Below the pieces are notes generated by a model. It searched no databases. It had not been told where the DNA came from and was given only the letters and a program-made list of their open reading frames with translations. DNA of 64,000 bases from Corticium candelabrum (lineage: Eukaryota > Porifera > Homoscleromorpha > Homosclerophorida > Plakinidae): positions 2,236,649 to 2,300,648 of the forward strand of contig NC_085094.1 of assembly GCF_963422355.1 (NCBI RefSeq). The letters run 5' to 3'. The translations under genes and the position numbers were made by a program. This document shows, piece by piece, positions 1 through 11,431 of this stretch (the stretch's first letter is position 1; the number at the start of each line of letters is the position of its first letter).

Positions 1-964
1 CAATCTTCGCTATCACCGATGAGAGAGTCAGCACTCTACTGCCGATCAAGCGAAAACTAACGTCACGTGCGCTGTGTCAATAACTCTGCTAGCGTGCGCT
101 AGGAAAATCGTTCTCTGTCGCTATAACAAGTTTTGACGAGAGCATCTGGGAAACAGACTGGTAAGGTTTTCTGTCTTAATAAATAATTGGTGTACGAAGA
201 TTGTTGCAGTATATATCTATTAGACCGCAAACTCACGCCGTTACGTGGGTTGGGTGGGTCGGACGGTAGTATTGAGTACAGGCAAATATTTGTGAGATCG
301 TAATGCGGTAAAGCTATTGCTACTGCTTTTGTGCAAGTCTAGGTAGAACAAAAACATATCTGAAGTCTATAGGGATCGGTTACTCCCAGCTAGAGAGCGG
401 CCATACGCGCGCGTAGCTCGATCCAGTTTTCAATTTGTCTATTCTACGGTTGCGAGCTGTGGCTTTTCGAAGTTTTCCGATTGCTGACTGGCGGCTTGTG
501 GAGAACAACGTAGTTGGTGGGTCAGAGTCGTGGGTTCATGGGTCATGTTTCAGTTTCGGCCCCAGTGGGCGTGTCATGGTATCTAAAGAATGTACAGTAT
601 TGTCTTGTTGCACTACTGCCAGAGGCCCGGATATCCGAGCTAAGGGTAGTAGTCGTCCGACCTGCGACCGTATTTTTATAAATGGTTTGAGTTTGATCGC
701 TCAAACTAGCAGCTAGATTGCTGATTTTTTACAGTTCATTTTATGGTGGTTTTTCTTTCACTTTCATGTACACGTGCTCTCATGAACGCGGGTCTAGATT
801 GATTTATTGATTTTAGACTGGCTAAAACTTCGAGTGTTAAAAATTATTTAGCGGTTTTAATTTGCTCGGCTCAAGTATGGGAGAAATACGTTACTTTAGT
901 TAATAACCTACGCAGAAATTTGTAATGGTTAATTGATTTTTTCTTGCTCAAGTAGATTTGCGCA

Positions 965-1433
965 ATGGTCGATGAACAAGTGACACCTCAAGACATCAGT
1001 GACGTGTCTAACATAAACATAATACAAGCGAAGTGGCCACAACTGGCAGATACTCTTGACAATGTTACGTTTGATACGGGGAAAATAGCTGTTATTACTA
1101 CAGACTCTTCTATGCCGTTCATGCAATTAAAGTCAATGTTTGAGATCTGGCTAAGCAAACATGCAAGTGAAGCTACTCGACGAATACTGATCAAAGCTCT
1201 GATTAAATGCGGCTGGACTCGTGAGGCTCGAAGTATATTTGGCGATATGGTGACACTCGCAGATAAACCGCCTGATCACGTGACATCAGAAGATTCTGGT
1301 AGGCATAGCTACAGCTTGATGAATTTACATAATAGAGATCGTTTAATTTGATGTTTTATTTTATATCCAGTTCCCGCTAGTAGTACCAGTGATCAGAAAA
1401 CTATGGTGGCAGCTAAACCCATTTCGCCTACAG
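965..1433 (+). CDS. Death-domain exon plus linker exon of an immune-type gene (5' part)
   Basis: An ATG at 965 opens 111 codons ending at a GT donor after 1298; a second exon, 1371-1433, follows a TTTTATATCCAG acceptor and ends at GTGAGC. The first exon encodes a death-fold adaptor domain. Residues about 20-105 run from a tryptophan (WPQLADTL) through a central MFEIWLSKHAS helix to RILIKALIKCGW, the usual W...LA..L, mL..W and LL.AL pattern of death domains. Such domains recruit partners in cytoplasmic signalling complexes. The 63-nt second exon is a Ser/Thr/Ala-rich linker. Both junctions are phase 1, so the linker can be skipped without a frame change. The next phase-1 exon I see is the ROC exon at 17,370; joining is inference. 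A degenerate paralogue lies at 27,399. Confidence 0.6.
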
Positions 1434-1552
1434 GTGAGCATTGATTTCATTGCCACTGCACTGCATGGCTATTGCACGCCTCCTTGAAAACAAAGTATAG
1501 TGTCAAACGTGCGAATTTGAGGCCAATATTTTGCAGTGTACATTTTCTAATT

Positions 1553-1711
<159 letters not shown>

Positions 1712-1809
1712 AATTGTAGACCACAATGCTGCTTTCTAGCTCGAGGCACGAATGCGCTAGGGTAACACGCAAGCAGTAATACCTCTGGATGGAGGAACTG
1801 ACCTCAGCC

Positions 1810-1859
1810 TCCCAGACCCGTGTAGCGCCGATTCAAAATCGCCCTCCACGGGTCTGGGA
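1810..1859. repeat. Perfect 13-bp inverted repeat (hairpin)
   Basis: TCCCAGACCCGTG (1810-1822) is matched by CACGGGTCTGGGA (1847-1859) with a 24-nt loop. The paralogous site near 27,980-28,030 keeps the left arm but has a mismatched right arm (CAAGAGTCTGGGA). Confidence 0.85.
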
Positions 1860-2170
1860 TGGTACCGCTTCTTCTCAATATATTTCCGGTGGTCTATGAG
1901 TATTCAGTTTCATAAATACATACCTTTCCAATTACGGCTGTAATCAACGAAGACATCTCATGGTAGTGATGTGCAAAGAGTGCTGTACGCAAACGACGAC
2001 TTGTAGTGCGCTCTTCACTCAAAATCACGTCCCTATACACGTTGTGGTTTGTATTGTGCGCCTGTCAACGGCAGTAACGACACCTTCTTAAAACCTAGCA
2101 GCAGAGCCTAATTTACGAACTATCCAGCTGCATGCTCAACTACTTCATGATCACATCTACTAGACAAAAC

Positions 2171-2809
2171 CCCGGTTCACAGTACGACGCTGGCACAGCG
2201 TCCTGCGAGCATCCTGGACGCTGACAAGGATGCTCACACGAGCATCAGCGAAGACGCTGGCGCTGTACCATTCACAATATTGTGTCTGACGAGCGTCCAT
2301 CGCACAAAGAACACATTGTGACAGTGGTCTGGCGCTGCAAAGTAACCACGTGTGTACAATGTACTCGCAACAGACATGAACGACGACGTTTTGCTTTTGT
2401 TGCGCTGCTGCGCCGTACAGTAGTCTCGATCAAGCGTTTTCTTTCATCCTTATGTCCTTTGACTGAACATGCCAAACGCAGGGAAAACCACGCACACTCA
2501 ATGAAAACTTCCATCGACGAGTCAATGATCGATGCCATGGGAACGAATAGAATAACCCGGATAAGTCCAGTGACTGACTTGCGATTGGTTGAAACGGGGC
2601 AGGCGATGTCATCGGACGCTGGGTCACTTCCTGCTAGGACGCTCGATTAGAACTTTTCTCTATTCCAGCGTCGTGGACGCTCGCCTAGCATCGTGCGAGC
2701 GTCGTACCGCGGACGCTGACATGTTCACAGTGTGACGCTGACGCTCGCTCATCGTCAACGTCCAGGTCGCTCGCAGGACGCTCATGCCAGTGTCATACTG
2801 TGAACCGGG
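2171..2809. mobile_element. MITE with 25-bp terminal inverted repeats
   Basis: The left end CCCGGTTCACAGTACGACGC and the right end (reverse complement CCCGGTTCACAGTATGACAC) form TIRs of about 25 bp with few mismatches. Subterminal regions are packed with GACGCT/AGCGTC motifs in both orientations. No transposase is encoded. The paralogous locus at about 28,330 reads straight through without the element, so insertion followed the duplication or was lost from copy B. A truncated inverse copy lies at 48,203-48,547. Target-site duplication is unclear (CAAAA versus CTAAA at best). Superfamily not assigned. Confidence 0.85.
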
Positions 2810-3439
2810 CTAAAGTCTCGCTGTGAATTTACGGCGAACGCTGCAAGTCATGTCGAATCCGCGACGAGTCACAGCTGATGCGCGCATTGCGAATTTTTAT
2901 CACGAATTTGTGGCTACCCGCGGCGACTACCAGCGACTCGCAACGGGTTCGCGGTGATCAGACACATGCCGATCGCGTTTGCGGTTCCATTAGTAAATAT
3001 AGTGTTTCATATCGTACGGTACATATTATAGTTTAAATAAGCACGTTTTGTGACATCTCTATCAAGAGTGCTACGCCCTAGCTGTTAGAGAAATGAATTC
3101 TACAGTATATAGAACGATGGATGCGTCGATCAAGCGATTCAATAATCTTCTAGCTAATGGGTTGATAACTCCAGAGCTGCATGATAAGAGTATCGCTGCA
3201 ACTGAGTCATTTAAATGACACAAAGATGTGAGAGTCAAGATGGTTTACCAACTCGACGTACTAGTCCATGTCTGAAGCTACTCCAGATCAACCAGTGATT
3301 TGTAGCCACTCCATATATGAAGCCCAATCCAGCTCCACGTGTGAAACCTATATAGCTACCCTTGTTCCAGGAAGCCACAGATCACCATCAGGAGAGCCTT
3401 TCAGGTGGCCATCGCAGTTTATCAACTGCCCAAACTGCT

Positions 3440-3965
3440 AATTATTAAATTATGCTTGAGTTCTGCTATGACTTTCTCGACAAGTACGTCGACCGTCGCG
3501 ACTTTGAGTTGATTCAGGTGAACATCGACGATATGTACATGGCTCTGGCCACAAAGACCTTAGACGAAGCGTTACGTCCAGAGATGATGGAGGACTTCCA
3601 GACCCATCGTCAAGAATGGTTGTCCTGGAACAGATGGAGCAACCATACACCCGGTCTCTTCAAACTAGAATTCGAAGGGTCACGAGCCATTGCCCTATGC
3701 AGCAAATGCTACTACGTAGATGATGGAGCCGCGCAGGGAAGTAAAACCTCTGCCAAGGGAATGAGCAAGAAGCACACCGACATCACCTGGTGGAGCTATG
3801 TCTCGACTCTCCAAGCTCGAACCAACCGTGCTTAAACTAGAGGCTTTCAAATGGTGGCCAGCTGCACAAAGACTTACCTGCAAGACAAACTAGGTCTCAG
3901 CGCATACTATGACAACAGCCGAGTTCAGCCCAATGCCATTCACACAGAACCCACATACTAACCAG
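3440..3965 (+). pseudogene. Polinton-like DNA polymerase B, C-terminal fragment
   Basis: An open stretch from about 3452 to 3835 followed by a frame change encodes the palm-thumb end of a protein-primed family B DNA polymerase of the Polinton type. The recognisable blocks, in order, are the region around the catalytic Tyr-x-Asp-Thr-Asp-Ser motif (here changed to NIDDMYMAL), the SKCYYVDD block, and KTSAKGMSK. A C-terminal tail runs into a different frame up to about 3965. The second catalytic aspartate context is altered, and the N-terminal and exonuclease parts are absent here. This is a dead remnant, presumably from the same element whose core and capsid genes lie at 12.0-14.3 kb. Copies of the exonuclease half occur at 29-30.7 kb and 41.2-42.8 kb. 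Confidence 0.7.
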
Positions 3966-5055
3966 TCAACCAATATTAAGCCAAAGATACTTGATATTCC
4001 CGACTAGCCAGCCTCTACGCACCCATTTTATAAGATGGTGTTGGAGTTGAGGTAAAGCAGTATGTAATACCTCCTCGATATCAGGAACGTCCAGGACGAC
4101 CATGAGTCTGTGCGATAGCGACAGATGGATTAACATATCATCGACCGCCCGGAACTGCAGTTTGACGCATCGCTCAACTCTAGCAATTCTTTGGAGAGTT
4201 TATCGTGTATCTTTGAATACACAGACTCTAGAATCATCTCTAAATCATTACTATCTTCTGAAATTGCCATCTGCCCATAGCAAAGATATAGCCCTCCATT
4301 ACCCACGCGGCGGGTCTGCAAAGCAACGGGTGCACATCCTCGCATATGGGAACCGATGCGTTAGCCATGACTGGTATACGGTATACTATGTATACTGTTA
4401 TATTTAGGTGTAACACACGACCCCAATGACAGCGCGATAGCTCAGAGGGCAGCCTGCTTTTCACATCCGAACAAGGTCCCTGAAAATCGACTTTGAACCT
4501 TTTTATAGTACTTTCTTCATAACTTGTTCAGAATGGGAGGACACATATCGGTGACGAGGTCGTCCAGTTTGAGTTCAAAGAGCAGAATATCCTCATTAAA
4601 CTCTTTTCCTCGAAGACACCATGTCAATTTTTTTCAACTCTTTTGATAGTTGCTGTAGGCAAATCGACAGGCCTCCACCTTCTTGGGATAATTCTTTCTC
4701 CTGGTCAGTGCGTGCAGAGTTACACCCAATCTGCTTACAGCAAGTGCAATGGAATTCACACAGACACTCACCCACGGCACCCACAACCCCAGCCCAGACG
4801 CGGTCATATGAAGCGCCAAGTCTTTGTGTTTGAAGGATCTAAACGATTTTCTCTAACACCAACATCTGTTGTGGTAGGTGAGGTACAGGTGGGTGAGCAT
4901 GCGGATGTCATTCTCTGACAGATTGCCGTCGACGTTGTATATCGACTCTGTAACTTAAAACAACTAGGACCTACACCGATCTACAATAAATCCTACCAAA
5001 AAGATCCAAACCATAGTTGACTCTTCTCTATGGCTTGAGGTTGTATAGCTGTACT
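3966..5055. other. Gene-poor stretch with no recognised feature
   Basis: Short unrelated reading frames only. The stretch probably contains further decayed Polinton-like sequence, but no block could be matched with confidence. A tRNA-like A-box near 4435 is not supported by a box B or a cloverleaf. Confidence 0.4.
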
Positions 5056-5189
5056 AGAGGATAATGATAAGAGAACCGACGATGGGGCCTCCATACCCTC
5101 ACCTGTGATCAGACCTATGGACTTTGGCGTTGCACCCAATGATGTGCTATATGCAATTATGGAAGCTAGCGCTAGTGGTACTCGTCGAC
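5056..5189 (+). other. Possible orphan exon with consensus donor
   Basis: After a CTGTACTAG acceptor-like site the sequence is open through DDGASIPSPVIRPMDFG and NDVLYAIMEASAS. It ends exactly at a strong donor, GTAAGTAT, at 5190. Composition looks protein-like, but I recognise no family and see no partner exon. It may be a host exon or a viral-element remnant. Confidence 0.2.
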
Positions 5190-5445
5190 GTAAGTATCTA
5201 GAACCTTGTTTTTTAGATGGAAAGGAGGTAACACAAGATAGCTCGAGAAGACCCTAGATACTGTTTGATCAAAAATGATCGTAGAGTAGGATATATACCT
5301 TGGAAAGCAATGGCAGTGCACTATTGAACAATAGAACGCAAACAAAAATTTTTTATAAGGTAATAGACAAAAGATAGAGGAACTATGGAGGACGGTGCAT
5401 ACGATGCAATCCTTTGATAATCCGCGTAGGACCTTGCATGATATG

Positions 5446-5697
5446 TGTTGCAGAGTTCCCGAAAGACGTACGCAGCACCTTACCAGAGAGGACGCGTAGA
5501 CTGCCCAACGCTCGACCGTGCGGTATATTGTAAACGCAATCTTAATCAACTTCCACTCGCGACCGCTACCCAGTCAAATCTATCTCAATCAGAATCAATA
5601 CCGCTTCTTATACTACCCTAGCTCAGTCAAACACAATACCGGTCCAATGCCGGATCACAAACACCGACGTATATGTCACATGTCTCTACATCACACA
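5446..5697 (-). repeat. 3' LTR of the 5.4-9.9 kb Gypsy element
   Basis: Begins TGTTGCAGAG and ends CATCACACA on the plus strand. About 20 mismatches by eye against its partner at 9676-9925, so the insertion is not recent. Confidence 0.92.
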
Positions 5698-5761
5698 ACT
5701 CCCTCCTGTAGACAAGATTTGCTTTCAGCACGTCTTTGTACTTACGTAGTAGACATCGACG

Positions 5762-7300
5762 TCATCCCATGCGGCTGAGAAAATCAGCCTTATTCTCCAT
5801 CCCCTTTACCATTTCTATCTTCATGTGGTAATTCTGTAAATATGGCGCCCAACGCATCACTCGATTGTTCAGAAATCTTGCTTGCTTGATGTATGTTAGA
5901 GGCTGGTGGTCTGTTTGAAGGACAAATTCTCTTCCATACAAAACTTTTCTTAATTTCTTCACACTCCAGACGATCGCCAAACATTCTCAATCGTTGAGAA
6001 GCGTTTCTCCCTTTCAGTTAGCTTGTTGCTGATGTAGGTGACTGGAAACAGCTTGCCCCCATGTTGCTGTATGAGCACAGCCCCGATGCCTATCTCAGAA
6101 GCGTCTGTCTGCAAGAAGAATGGCTTGCTATGATCCGGAAGGTGAAGAATTGGGTGACTTGTTCTCACGGCCTTCATTGTCGTGTAGGCCTTCTCCTGAG
6201 CATCACCCCAGATTACTTGGTTGGGTTGTCCCTTCCTAGTAGCATCAGTGAACGGTACAGCTATAGCTGCGTAATTTGGGACAAATTTACGGTAGTACCC
6301 GGTCAGGCCAAGAAATGACCGCACATCTTTCTTAGTCAATGGCCTACTGGCATTTCTCACCTTTCGAAGGTTCTCTTCAAGTGGTGCACTTGTTCCGCAA
6401 CCGACTTGATGACCCACAAAAGTTGTTTCTGCCCCAATAACAGTCTTTAGACGGTCTGACTGTAAATTTGGCCTTAGCCAGTCGTCTCCACAGCTCTCGG
6501 AGCGTCGCCACATGACAATCCCACGTAGTTGTATGAACTAAATTGTCATTGACATAATTCTCTACGCTTTCCATTCCTCTCAACAATTTCCTGATAGCTG
6601 TGGTCAACGTTACCCCTGAGTTCACCATGCCGAATGGCATACGAAGAAACTCACACACCCCATCTGGTGTGGAAAAAGCCGTTTTATGGATTTCGCCACG
6701 TGGCACAGGTACTTGCCAGTAACCCATACTGAGATCAATCTTTGTGAAGAAACGGTCATTCCTGAGATTTTGGATGAGGTCCACAATCGGAGTCATGGGC
6801 TCCACGTCCCACGCTGTCACCTTATTCTATTTTCAATAGTCAACACAGATTCGTTTAGTACCATCTTTCTTCCTCACGACAACGACAGGCGATGAAAATG
6901 GGAAATGAAATTTCTGTATTATCTTCAGTTGTAGCATTTTGCTGATGTCTCCCTTGAGTGACTCTCTAATGCTATATGGCACTGCATATGGCTTGGTCCT
7001 GATTGGTTCAGTAGTAGTCAGACTTATCCGATGCTGGATAACGTCAGTTTCCCCTGGTCTGTCGGTAAAGACCTGCTGGAACTTTGTCAAAATGTCTCGG
7101 ACCTGACCCCTTTGCTCTTTGGTTAAGTTCTCCCCAATGATGACATCCTCCCATGATTCATCAGCCTGGCAAGCACCGAGATCTAGTAGCTCGCTGTCGT
7201 CAATCGCATCGTCGGAACCACATGACTCGTCATCCTCAATGATGGCTGAACAGACCCTCTCCAAAACAGCACCACCTACCATCATCGGGTTTCTGTTGAC
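5762..7300 (-). pseudogene. Reverse transcriptase-RNase H region of the Gypsy element
   Basis: Reading down from 7300 on the minus strand, the order is the RT entry block (KPYAVPYSIRESLKG, SSPVVVVRKKDGTKRICVDY), the FFTKIDLSMGYWQVPV block, and the RMPFGMVNSG block. The catalytic YxDD box follows as YVND at 6545-6556. The connection domain comes next (LTKKDVRSFLGLTGYYRKF), then RNase H with QTDASEIGIGAVL and TDHQPLTYI, ending ADFLSRMG near 5765. The YVND change should destroy polymerase activity. At least three frame breaks (around 6830, 6500 and 5970) separate the pieces. The 3' LTR follows at once, with no integrase after RNase H. Confidence 0.88.
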
Positions 7301-7329
7301 AGCCTCAACCACCTCTCCATCCTTGGCTC

Positions 7330-8145
7330 TCTCCTGATACTTTTTGAGCAAATTAGTGTGATAGTTTTGCTCTTCCATCTGACGTTGATTCGATAATCGT
7401 TGACACAACGCTTCGCCTCGACTTGGTATGGGCCCTTTCACTGCTTGATCAGCTTGTTTCTGTCCGTAGGGCATACCAGTAGCACCTTGTTCTCTACCTC
7501 AAGACTCCTTTCCTTGGCCTTGCGGTTATAGTAACGCTTCTGTCTAACTTGAACCTGACCTAGCTCTTCTCAGGAAACCGATTCTTCCCGTATTGTTCTT
7601 TGAAAAATGTCACAAGACTGACAAAATGTCGACACATCAGTGTGTATGGCTGGCCAATAAAAGTTGTTGAGTATCCTGTCAACTGTCCTCCGGATGCTCA
7701 AGTGTCCCCCCATTATTGAGTCGTGCGCAAGCTCCATCACCTGCTTTCGTAATTGCTCCGGTACCACCACCTGCCGAACTGGCTTGCCATTGTTGACATG
7801 GGGATGTATGAACACTCGACACAGAACTCGATCTTTGACTTGGAACTTAACTTCTTATAGACCCTTCTTCTTGATCTCGGTCTTCTTGTAATACTTCTGT
7901 AACGAGACATCCTCACCTTGCATTTCCACAATCTTGTTTCGGTCGATCTCGAGCCAATTTTCCACTGGTCGTACGTTGAGAGGTGTCGCATCACCTGCTC
8001 TCTTCGCGCTGGATCTTGTCGTCACGACGTTGGCCATATGCCACTCAGCATCCGGGTCGTCTGCTGCCCTTGCGCCTGGGACGTTACCAACTATCACATC
8101 ATACACAGCATCAGGTGGGCATAGTGCCGAGACATCTCCCGTCAA
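7330..8145 (-). pseudogene. Integrase of the Gypsy element, catalytic core deleted
   Basis: This segment lies upstream of RT. The N-terminal zinc-binding block (about 7605-7735) shows the HH-CC pattern with GGHLSIRRTVDRIL, FYWPAI and FCQSCD. Soon after it the sequence jumps to the C-terminal domain: RQKRYYNRKAKERSLEVE and the GPY/F-like segment ending NYHTNLLKKYQER at about 7345. The DDE core normally lying between, about 180 residues, is missing, so the copy could not integrate. The position between protease and RT is real, because the C-terminal block runs directly into the RT lead-in. Confidence 0.8.
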
Positions 8146-8151
8146 GTACGG

Positions 8152-9548
8152 TCATTCGATGTGAACAGTGGCCATTGGTACTCTACGAATAGTATTGTCC
8201 ACCATTTGCATCAATCCATAGCGCCCGGTATATTGGGTATCAAGAATAAACTTCTGCTTCACTATCACCCCACTGCACCCGGTATCTCTCCAAACACGCA
8301 CCCCTGAGGTACCAATCCTCCCTTCTGACACTGGCATACACTGACCATTCACTGACAATTCCTCACTCACAGCACTGCTTATCAGCGGAACCTTCTTACC
8401 ATTTGCTAGAAGTAGGCATCCATCATCATTTGATTCTTCCAGGTCAACCGTTGACACACCATGGGCTTCGGTAGCAGAGTACAGGCGATCATTGTTTTGC
8501 ACTACGCAGTTGGACTTTACCGTAGTATTTCCAGGCCTGGGATTGCTCCGGCAGTTCGTTGCCTCATGGCCTGCCTTACCACACCTGAAACAGTTCCATT
8601 TGGTTTTGTATCTGCAGTCAATGGCTTTATGACCATATCTGCCACAAACAAAGCACTGGATACCTGGTGGCTTAACTGATTTTACCTCGCCTTTACGATG
8701 CGTAGCTGATCCACTGTCTAGACTGACTTCTCCAGTTGCGCGAAGTTGAGTCACGTGAAGTTGTCTGTTGCGCGCCGTTAGAAATCGGTCCGCGACTTCG
8801 GTCACCTCCTCCAAGCTCTTGAGTGGCTTCTCTCGCATAAATGCAGCTAAGTCTTGAGGGCAAGCTTCAAGGAACTGCTCTCTCACGAACAAGTCATACA
8901 CCTGTGCCGGCAGCGTGTCGTCGACTTCAGCCAGACTCATCCACTTCTTCACGTAGTTCAGCAAACGCACGATGAACTGCGGCGGACTCTCGTCCCTTAC
9001 CGGTCTCTCCTGCCGAAATTTCAGTCTGTAGCCTTCATCAGTCAAATTGTGCCTTTTAAGCAACGCCTGCTTCAGTTGCTTGTAATCGTTGGCGGCGCTA
9101 TTCGGCGATCTCGAATAAACATCAAGCGCTCTGCCCGTCAACAGTGCGCTCAAGTAGAACGCCCATTCTTTTCCTTCCATCCACTATTGGTAGCAAACCT
9201 CTCAAACCGTCGTAAATAGTTATCTAACTCGTCCGTACCATCTGCGAATACAGGAAGCTTCTGTACCTTGGGATTTGGTCCTTGGGCGCTGCCCTCGCTT
9301 ATTCTAACTGCATGCGCGCTCGCCCCTCTAATTCGAGTTGCTTCATCTCGATCTCGTGTCTTCCCGTGCTTCTTCTCTATACTCGTCTTCTTCGTGCTTC
9401 CTTCTTGACGCTGGAGTTCATCGCAGTCACGTCGCCGCTCCTCGCGTTTGAGTTAGCGTTGTTCGCGTTCAATCGCCTGTTTCACAAACTTCGCTAAGTT
9501 CTTACCTTTCAGGCCAAGCTTCTCGCTGGCGTCAATAAGAGGATCCAT
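8152..9548 (-). pseudogene. Gag and protease of the Gypsy element
   Basis: Gag starts plausibly at the minus-strand ATG 9548 (MDPLIDASEKLGLKGKNL), followed by a charged, coiled-coil-like stretch with frame breaks. A continuous frame then runs from 9180 to 8152. It holds a capsid-like helical region (MEGKEWAFYLSALLTG through FLTARNRQL) and two CCHC zinc knuckles, CFVCGRYGHKAIDC and CFRCGKAGHEATNC, at about 8545-8652 for nucleic-acid binding. Further on comes an aspartic-protease-like block with DTGCSG near 8270 in place of the usual DTGAS. A one-base frame shift is visible near 9178. Gag packages element RNA; protease would mature the polyprotein. Confidence 0.82.
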
Positions 9549-9675
9549 TCGACCACCCACTCACGGCTACTCGCGGCTACGATCCTCTGGAATGACCTCG
9601 CAGTCTCTTCTGTTCCTCCTCGATTTGCTGGTGGCTCTTCTTGCTGGGACTCACTCTCCCCGACCGGCCCCCAAA

Positions 9676-9925
9676 TGTTGCAGAGTTCCCGAAATACGGA
9701 CGCAGCACCTTACGAGAGAGGACGCGTAGACTGCCCAACGGTCGACCCTGCTGTATATTGTAAACGCAATCTTAATCAACTTCCACTCGCTACCGCTACC
9801 CAGTCGAATCTAACTCAATCAGAATCAATACCACTTCTTATACTACCCTAGGTCAATCAAACACAATACCGGTCCAATAACCAATCACAATCACCGATGT
9901 ATATGTCACATGTCTGTAGGTCACA
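9676..9925 (-). repeat. 5' LTR of the 5.4-9.9 kb Gypsy element
   Basis: Direct-repeat partner of 5446-5697; begins TGTTGCAGAG, ends GGTCACA, followed by the ATATG target duplication. Confidence 0.92.
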
Positions 9926-10070
9926 ATATGTATGAACCACCTGTTGGGTTCGATGAGATATTTCCACCATCAGGTGGGTATACACGCGAAGGTCTATATA
10001 GGGATAAGGTATAGAACGTTGGACCAACATGTGCCCTAACCGCCCCGTTGTTTTAACAATGAAAATCTTG

Positions 10071-11160
10071 CTAGCGCAAGAGATAATGTAACGCAAAAAG
10101 TCTCTGTCCTCTGGCCAGACACTTACCCGTTGTACCCGAAACCGACAATTCATATTGTATAGTGAAATATGGCGTCAATACTGGATACGGTGATTTCTCA
10201 GGCCATCCTTCCTGCACATATTTTACTACATCTTGCAATCCTTCGCCTTCCTCAGATTCTCTCTCTAATTCCACTTGTGAAACTGTTTTGTCACTCACTG
10301 TAACTAGCATCTGAATCATTTCGCTGTTCTCGAACTGATCGACTGCCGGCTTCCTGGATGTAGAATGATCTTCTGGTAGCTTGACTCGAGATAAGAAATC
10401 CGCCACCTGATTGTATCTTCCTGGTCGATATTCAACAGCAAAGTCATATCTATACAGCTTATCTGTCCACTCATATAGCCGTAATGGTCGATGACCAGAG
10501 CCATTAGCTGACAAAAGCGTAGTTAGTGTTTGATGATCTGTACACAATATAAAGTTTCGACCATATAAGTAGATGTGCCACCGTTCACATGCCCACATAC
10601 ACGCTAAGGCTTCGCGTTCTTCCACACCATATTTTTTCTCTGCTTCACTCAACGCCCGAGAGGTGAATGCCACAGGTCGTTCCATACTGTCTTGAATTGG
10701 CGACAATACCGCTCCTAAGGCGTTACCTGATGCATCACATGTCACATAGATAGGCATATCAATGTCAAAATGTGCTAATGTCGGTGCAGATGTAACCAAC
10801 TCTTTTAGCTTCTCAAATGCTGCTTGGCATTCTTTCGACCAATTCCACTCACCTTGCTTGAGTAACTTTCTCAATGGAGTGGTCACCTCCGCATAGCTTG
10901 GAATGAAACGTAAATAGTAGTGTGTTGCTCCAAGAAATGATGCTAGTTCTGTCACATTACTAGGCTGTGTAACTTGTTGTATTGCCTCTACATTTGACTT
11001 CAACGGTGTTATGCCTTGAGCCGATACGCTATATCCCAGGAATTCGACTTCCCTTGCTGCTATGACACACTTCTCTTCATTCGATGTTAAGTTACGCTCT
11101 GATAAGCGTTGCAAGACCTTGTCTAGATAACAATCATGAGCTTCGATCGTACACCATGGA
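10071..11160 (-). pseudogene. Truncated Ty3/Gypsy RT-RNase H fragment (second family)
   Basis: A 347-codon minus-strand frame starts inside RT: LDKVLQRLS, EVEFLGYSVSAQGITP and ASFLGATHYYLRFIPSYAEV. It continues through a full RNase H (YVTCDASGNALGAVL, EEREALACMWACERW, TDHQTLTTLL, YRPGRYNQVADFLSR). It then breaks off a short way into the spacer before integrase. Just upstream, near 11,110-11,160, the catalytic-box region is visible only in shifted frames. No LTRs were found on either side. The upstream end is lost at a purine repeat. It differs clearly from the neighbouring 5.4-9.9 kb element in sequence and domain order. Confidence 0.85.
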
Positions 11161-11205
11161 CCAAAATACGTCTATAAACACAGCAAGAACCGTTTAACCC
11201 TGATT

Positions 11206-11370
11206 GGGAGGGGGAGGGGGAGGGGGAGGGGAGAGGGAGGGGGAGAGGGAGGGGGAGAGGGAGGGGGAGGGGGAGGGGGAGGGGGAGAGGGAGGGGGAGG
11301 GGGAGAGGGAGGGGGAGAGGGAGAGGGAGGGGGAGGGGGAGAGGGAGGGGGAGAGGGAGAGGGAGAGGGA

Positions 11371-11430
<60 letters not shown>
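11206..11430 (+). repeat. Purine-only (GGGGGA)n/(GA)n tract
   Basis: About 225 bases containing only G and A on this strand: first GGGGGA and GGGAGA hexamers, then pure GA. Such mirror-like purine tracts can adopt triplex or G-quadruplex structures. It separates the truncated Gypsy fragment from Polinton-like core sequence. Confidence 0.97.

Positions 11431-11431
<1 letters not shown>

Larger units (their letters stand above)
5446..9925 (-). mobile_element. Complete Ty3/Gypsy LTR retrotransposon insertion (Gmr1-like domain order)
   Basis: Two direct LTRs (5446-5697 and 9676-9925) enclose gag and pol on the minus strand. The insertion is bounded by a perfect 5-bp target duplication, ATATG, at 5441-5445 and 9926-9930. 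A purine tract (minus-strand AGGAGGGAGT) sits just inside the low-coordinate LTR, as expected for a polypurine primer. TGGGGGCCGGTCGGGG lies two bases inside the other LTR as a possible primer site. Domains run gag, protease, integrase, reverse transcriptase, RNase H, with integrase before RT. That is the order known for Gmr1-type Gypsy elements. The integrase catalytic core is deleted and frames are broken, so the copy is inactive. Confidence 0.92.

Noticed and set aside
435..716. 93-codon frame in the 5' flank of copy A
   Set aside because: Not maintained in copy B (frame broken) and starts without ATG; looks like an untranslated or promoter region.
2282..2650. 122-codon frame inside the MITE as a transposase
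   Set aside because: Low-complexity, no transposase motifs, and disrupted in the second copy at 48.2 kb.
3060..3230. Penelope-like RT fragment (RFNNLLANGLITPELHD)
   Set aside because: Only a short resemblance to the lead-in of Penelope RTs; no RT motifs follow.
4425..4500. tRNA-like sequence (GCGCGATAGCTCAGAGGGCAG)
   Set aside because: Box A resembles a tRNA, but box B is missing and acceptor arms do not pair.
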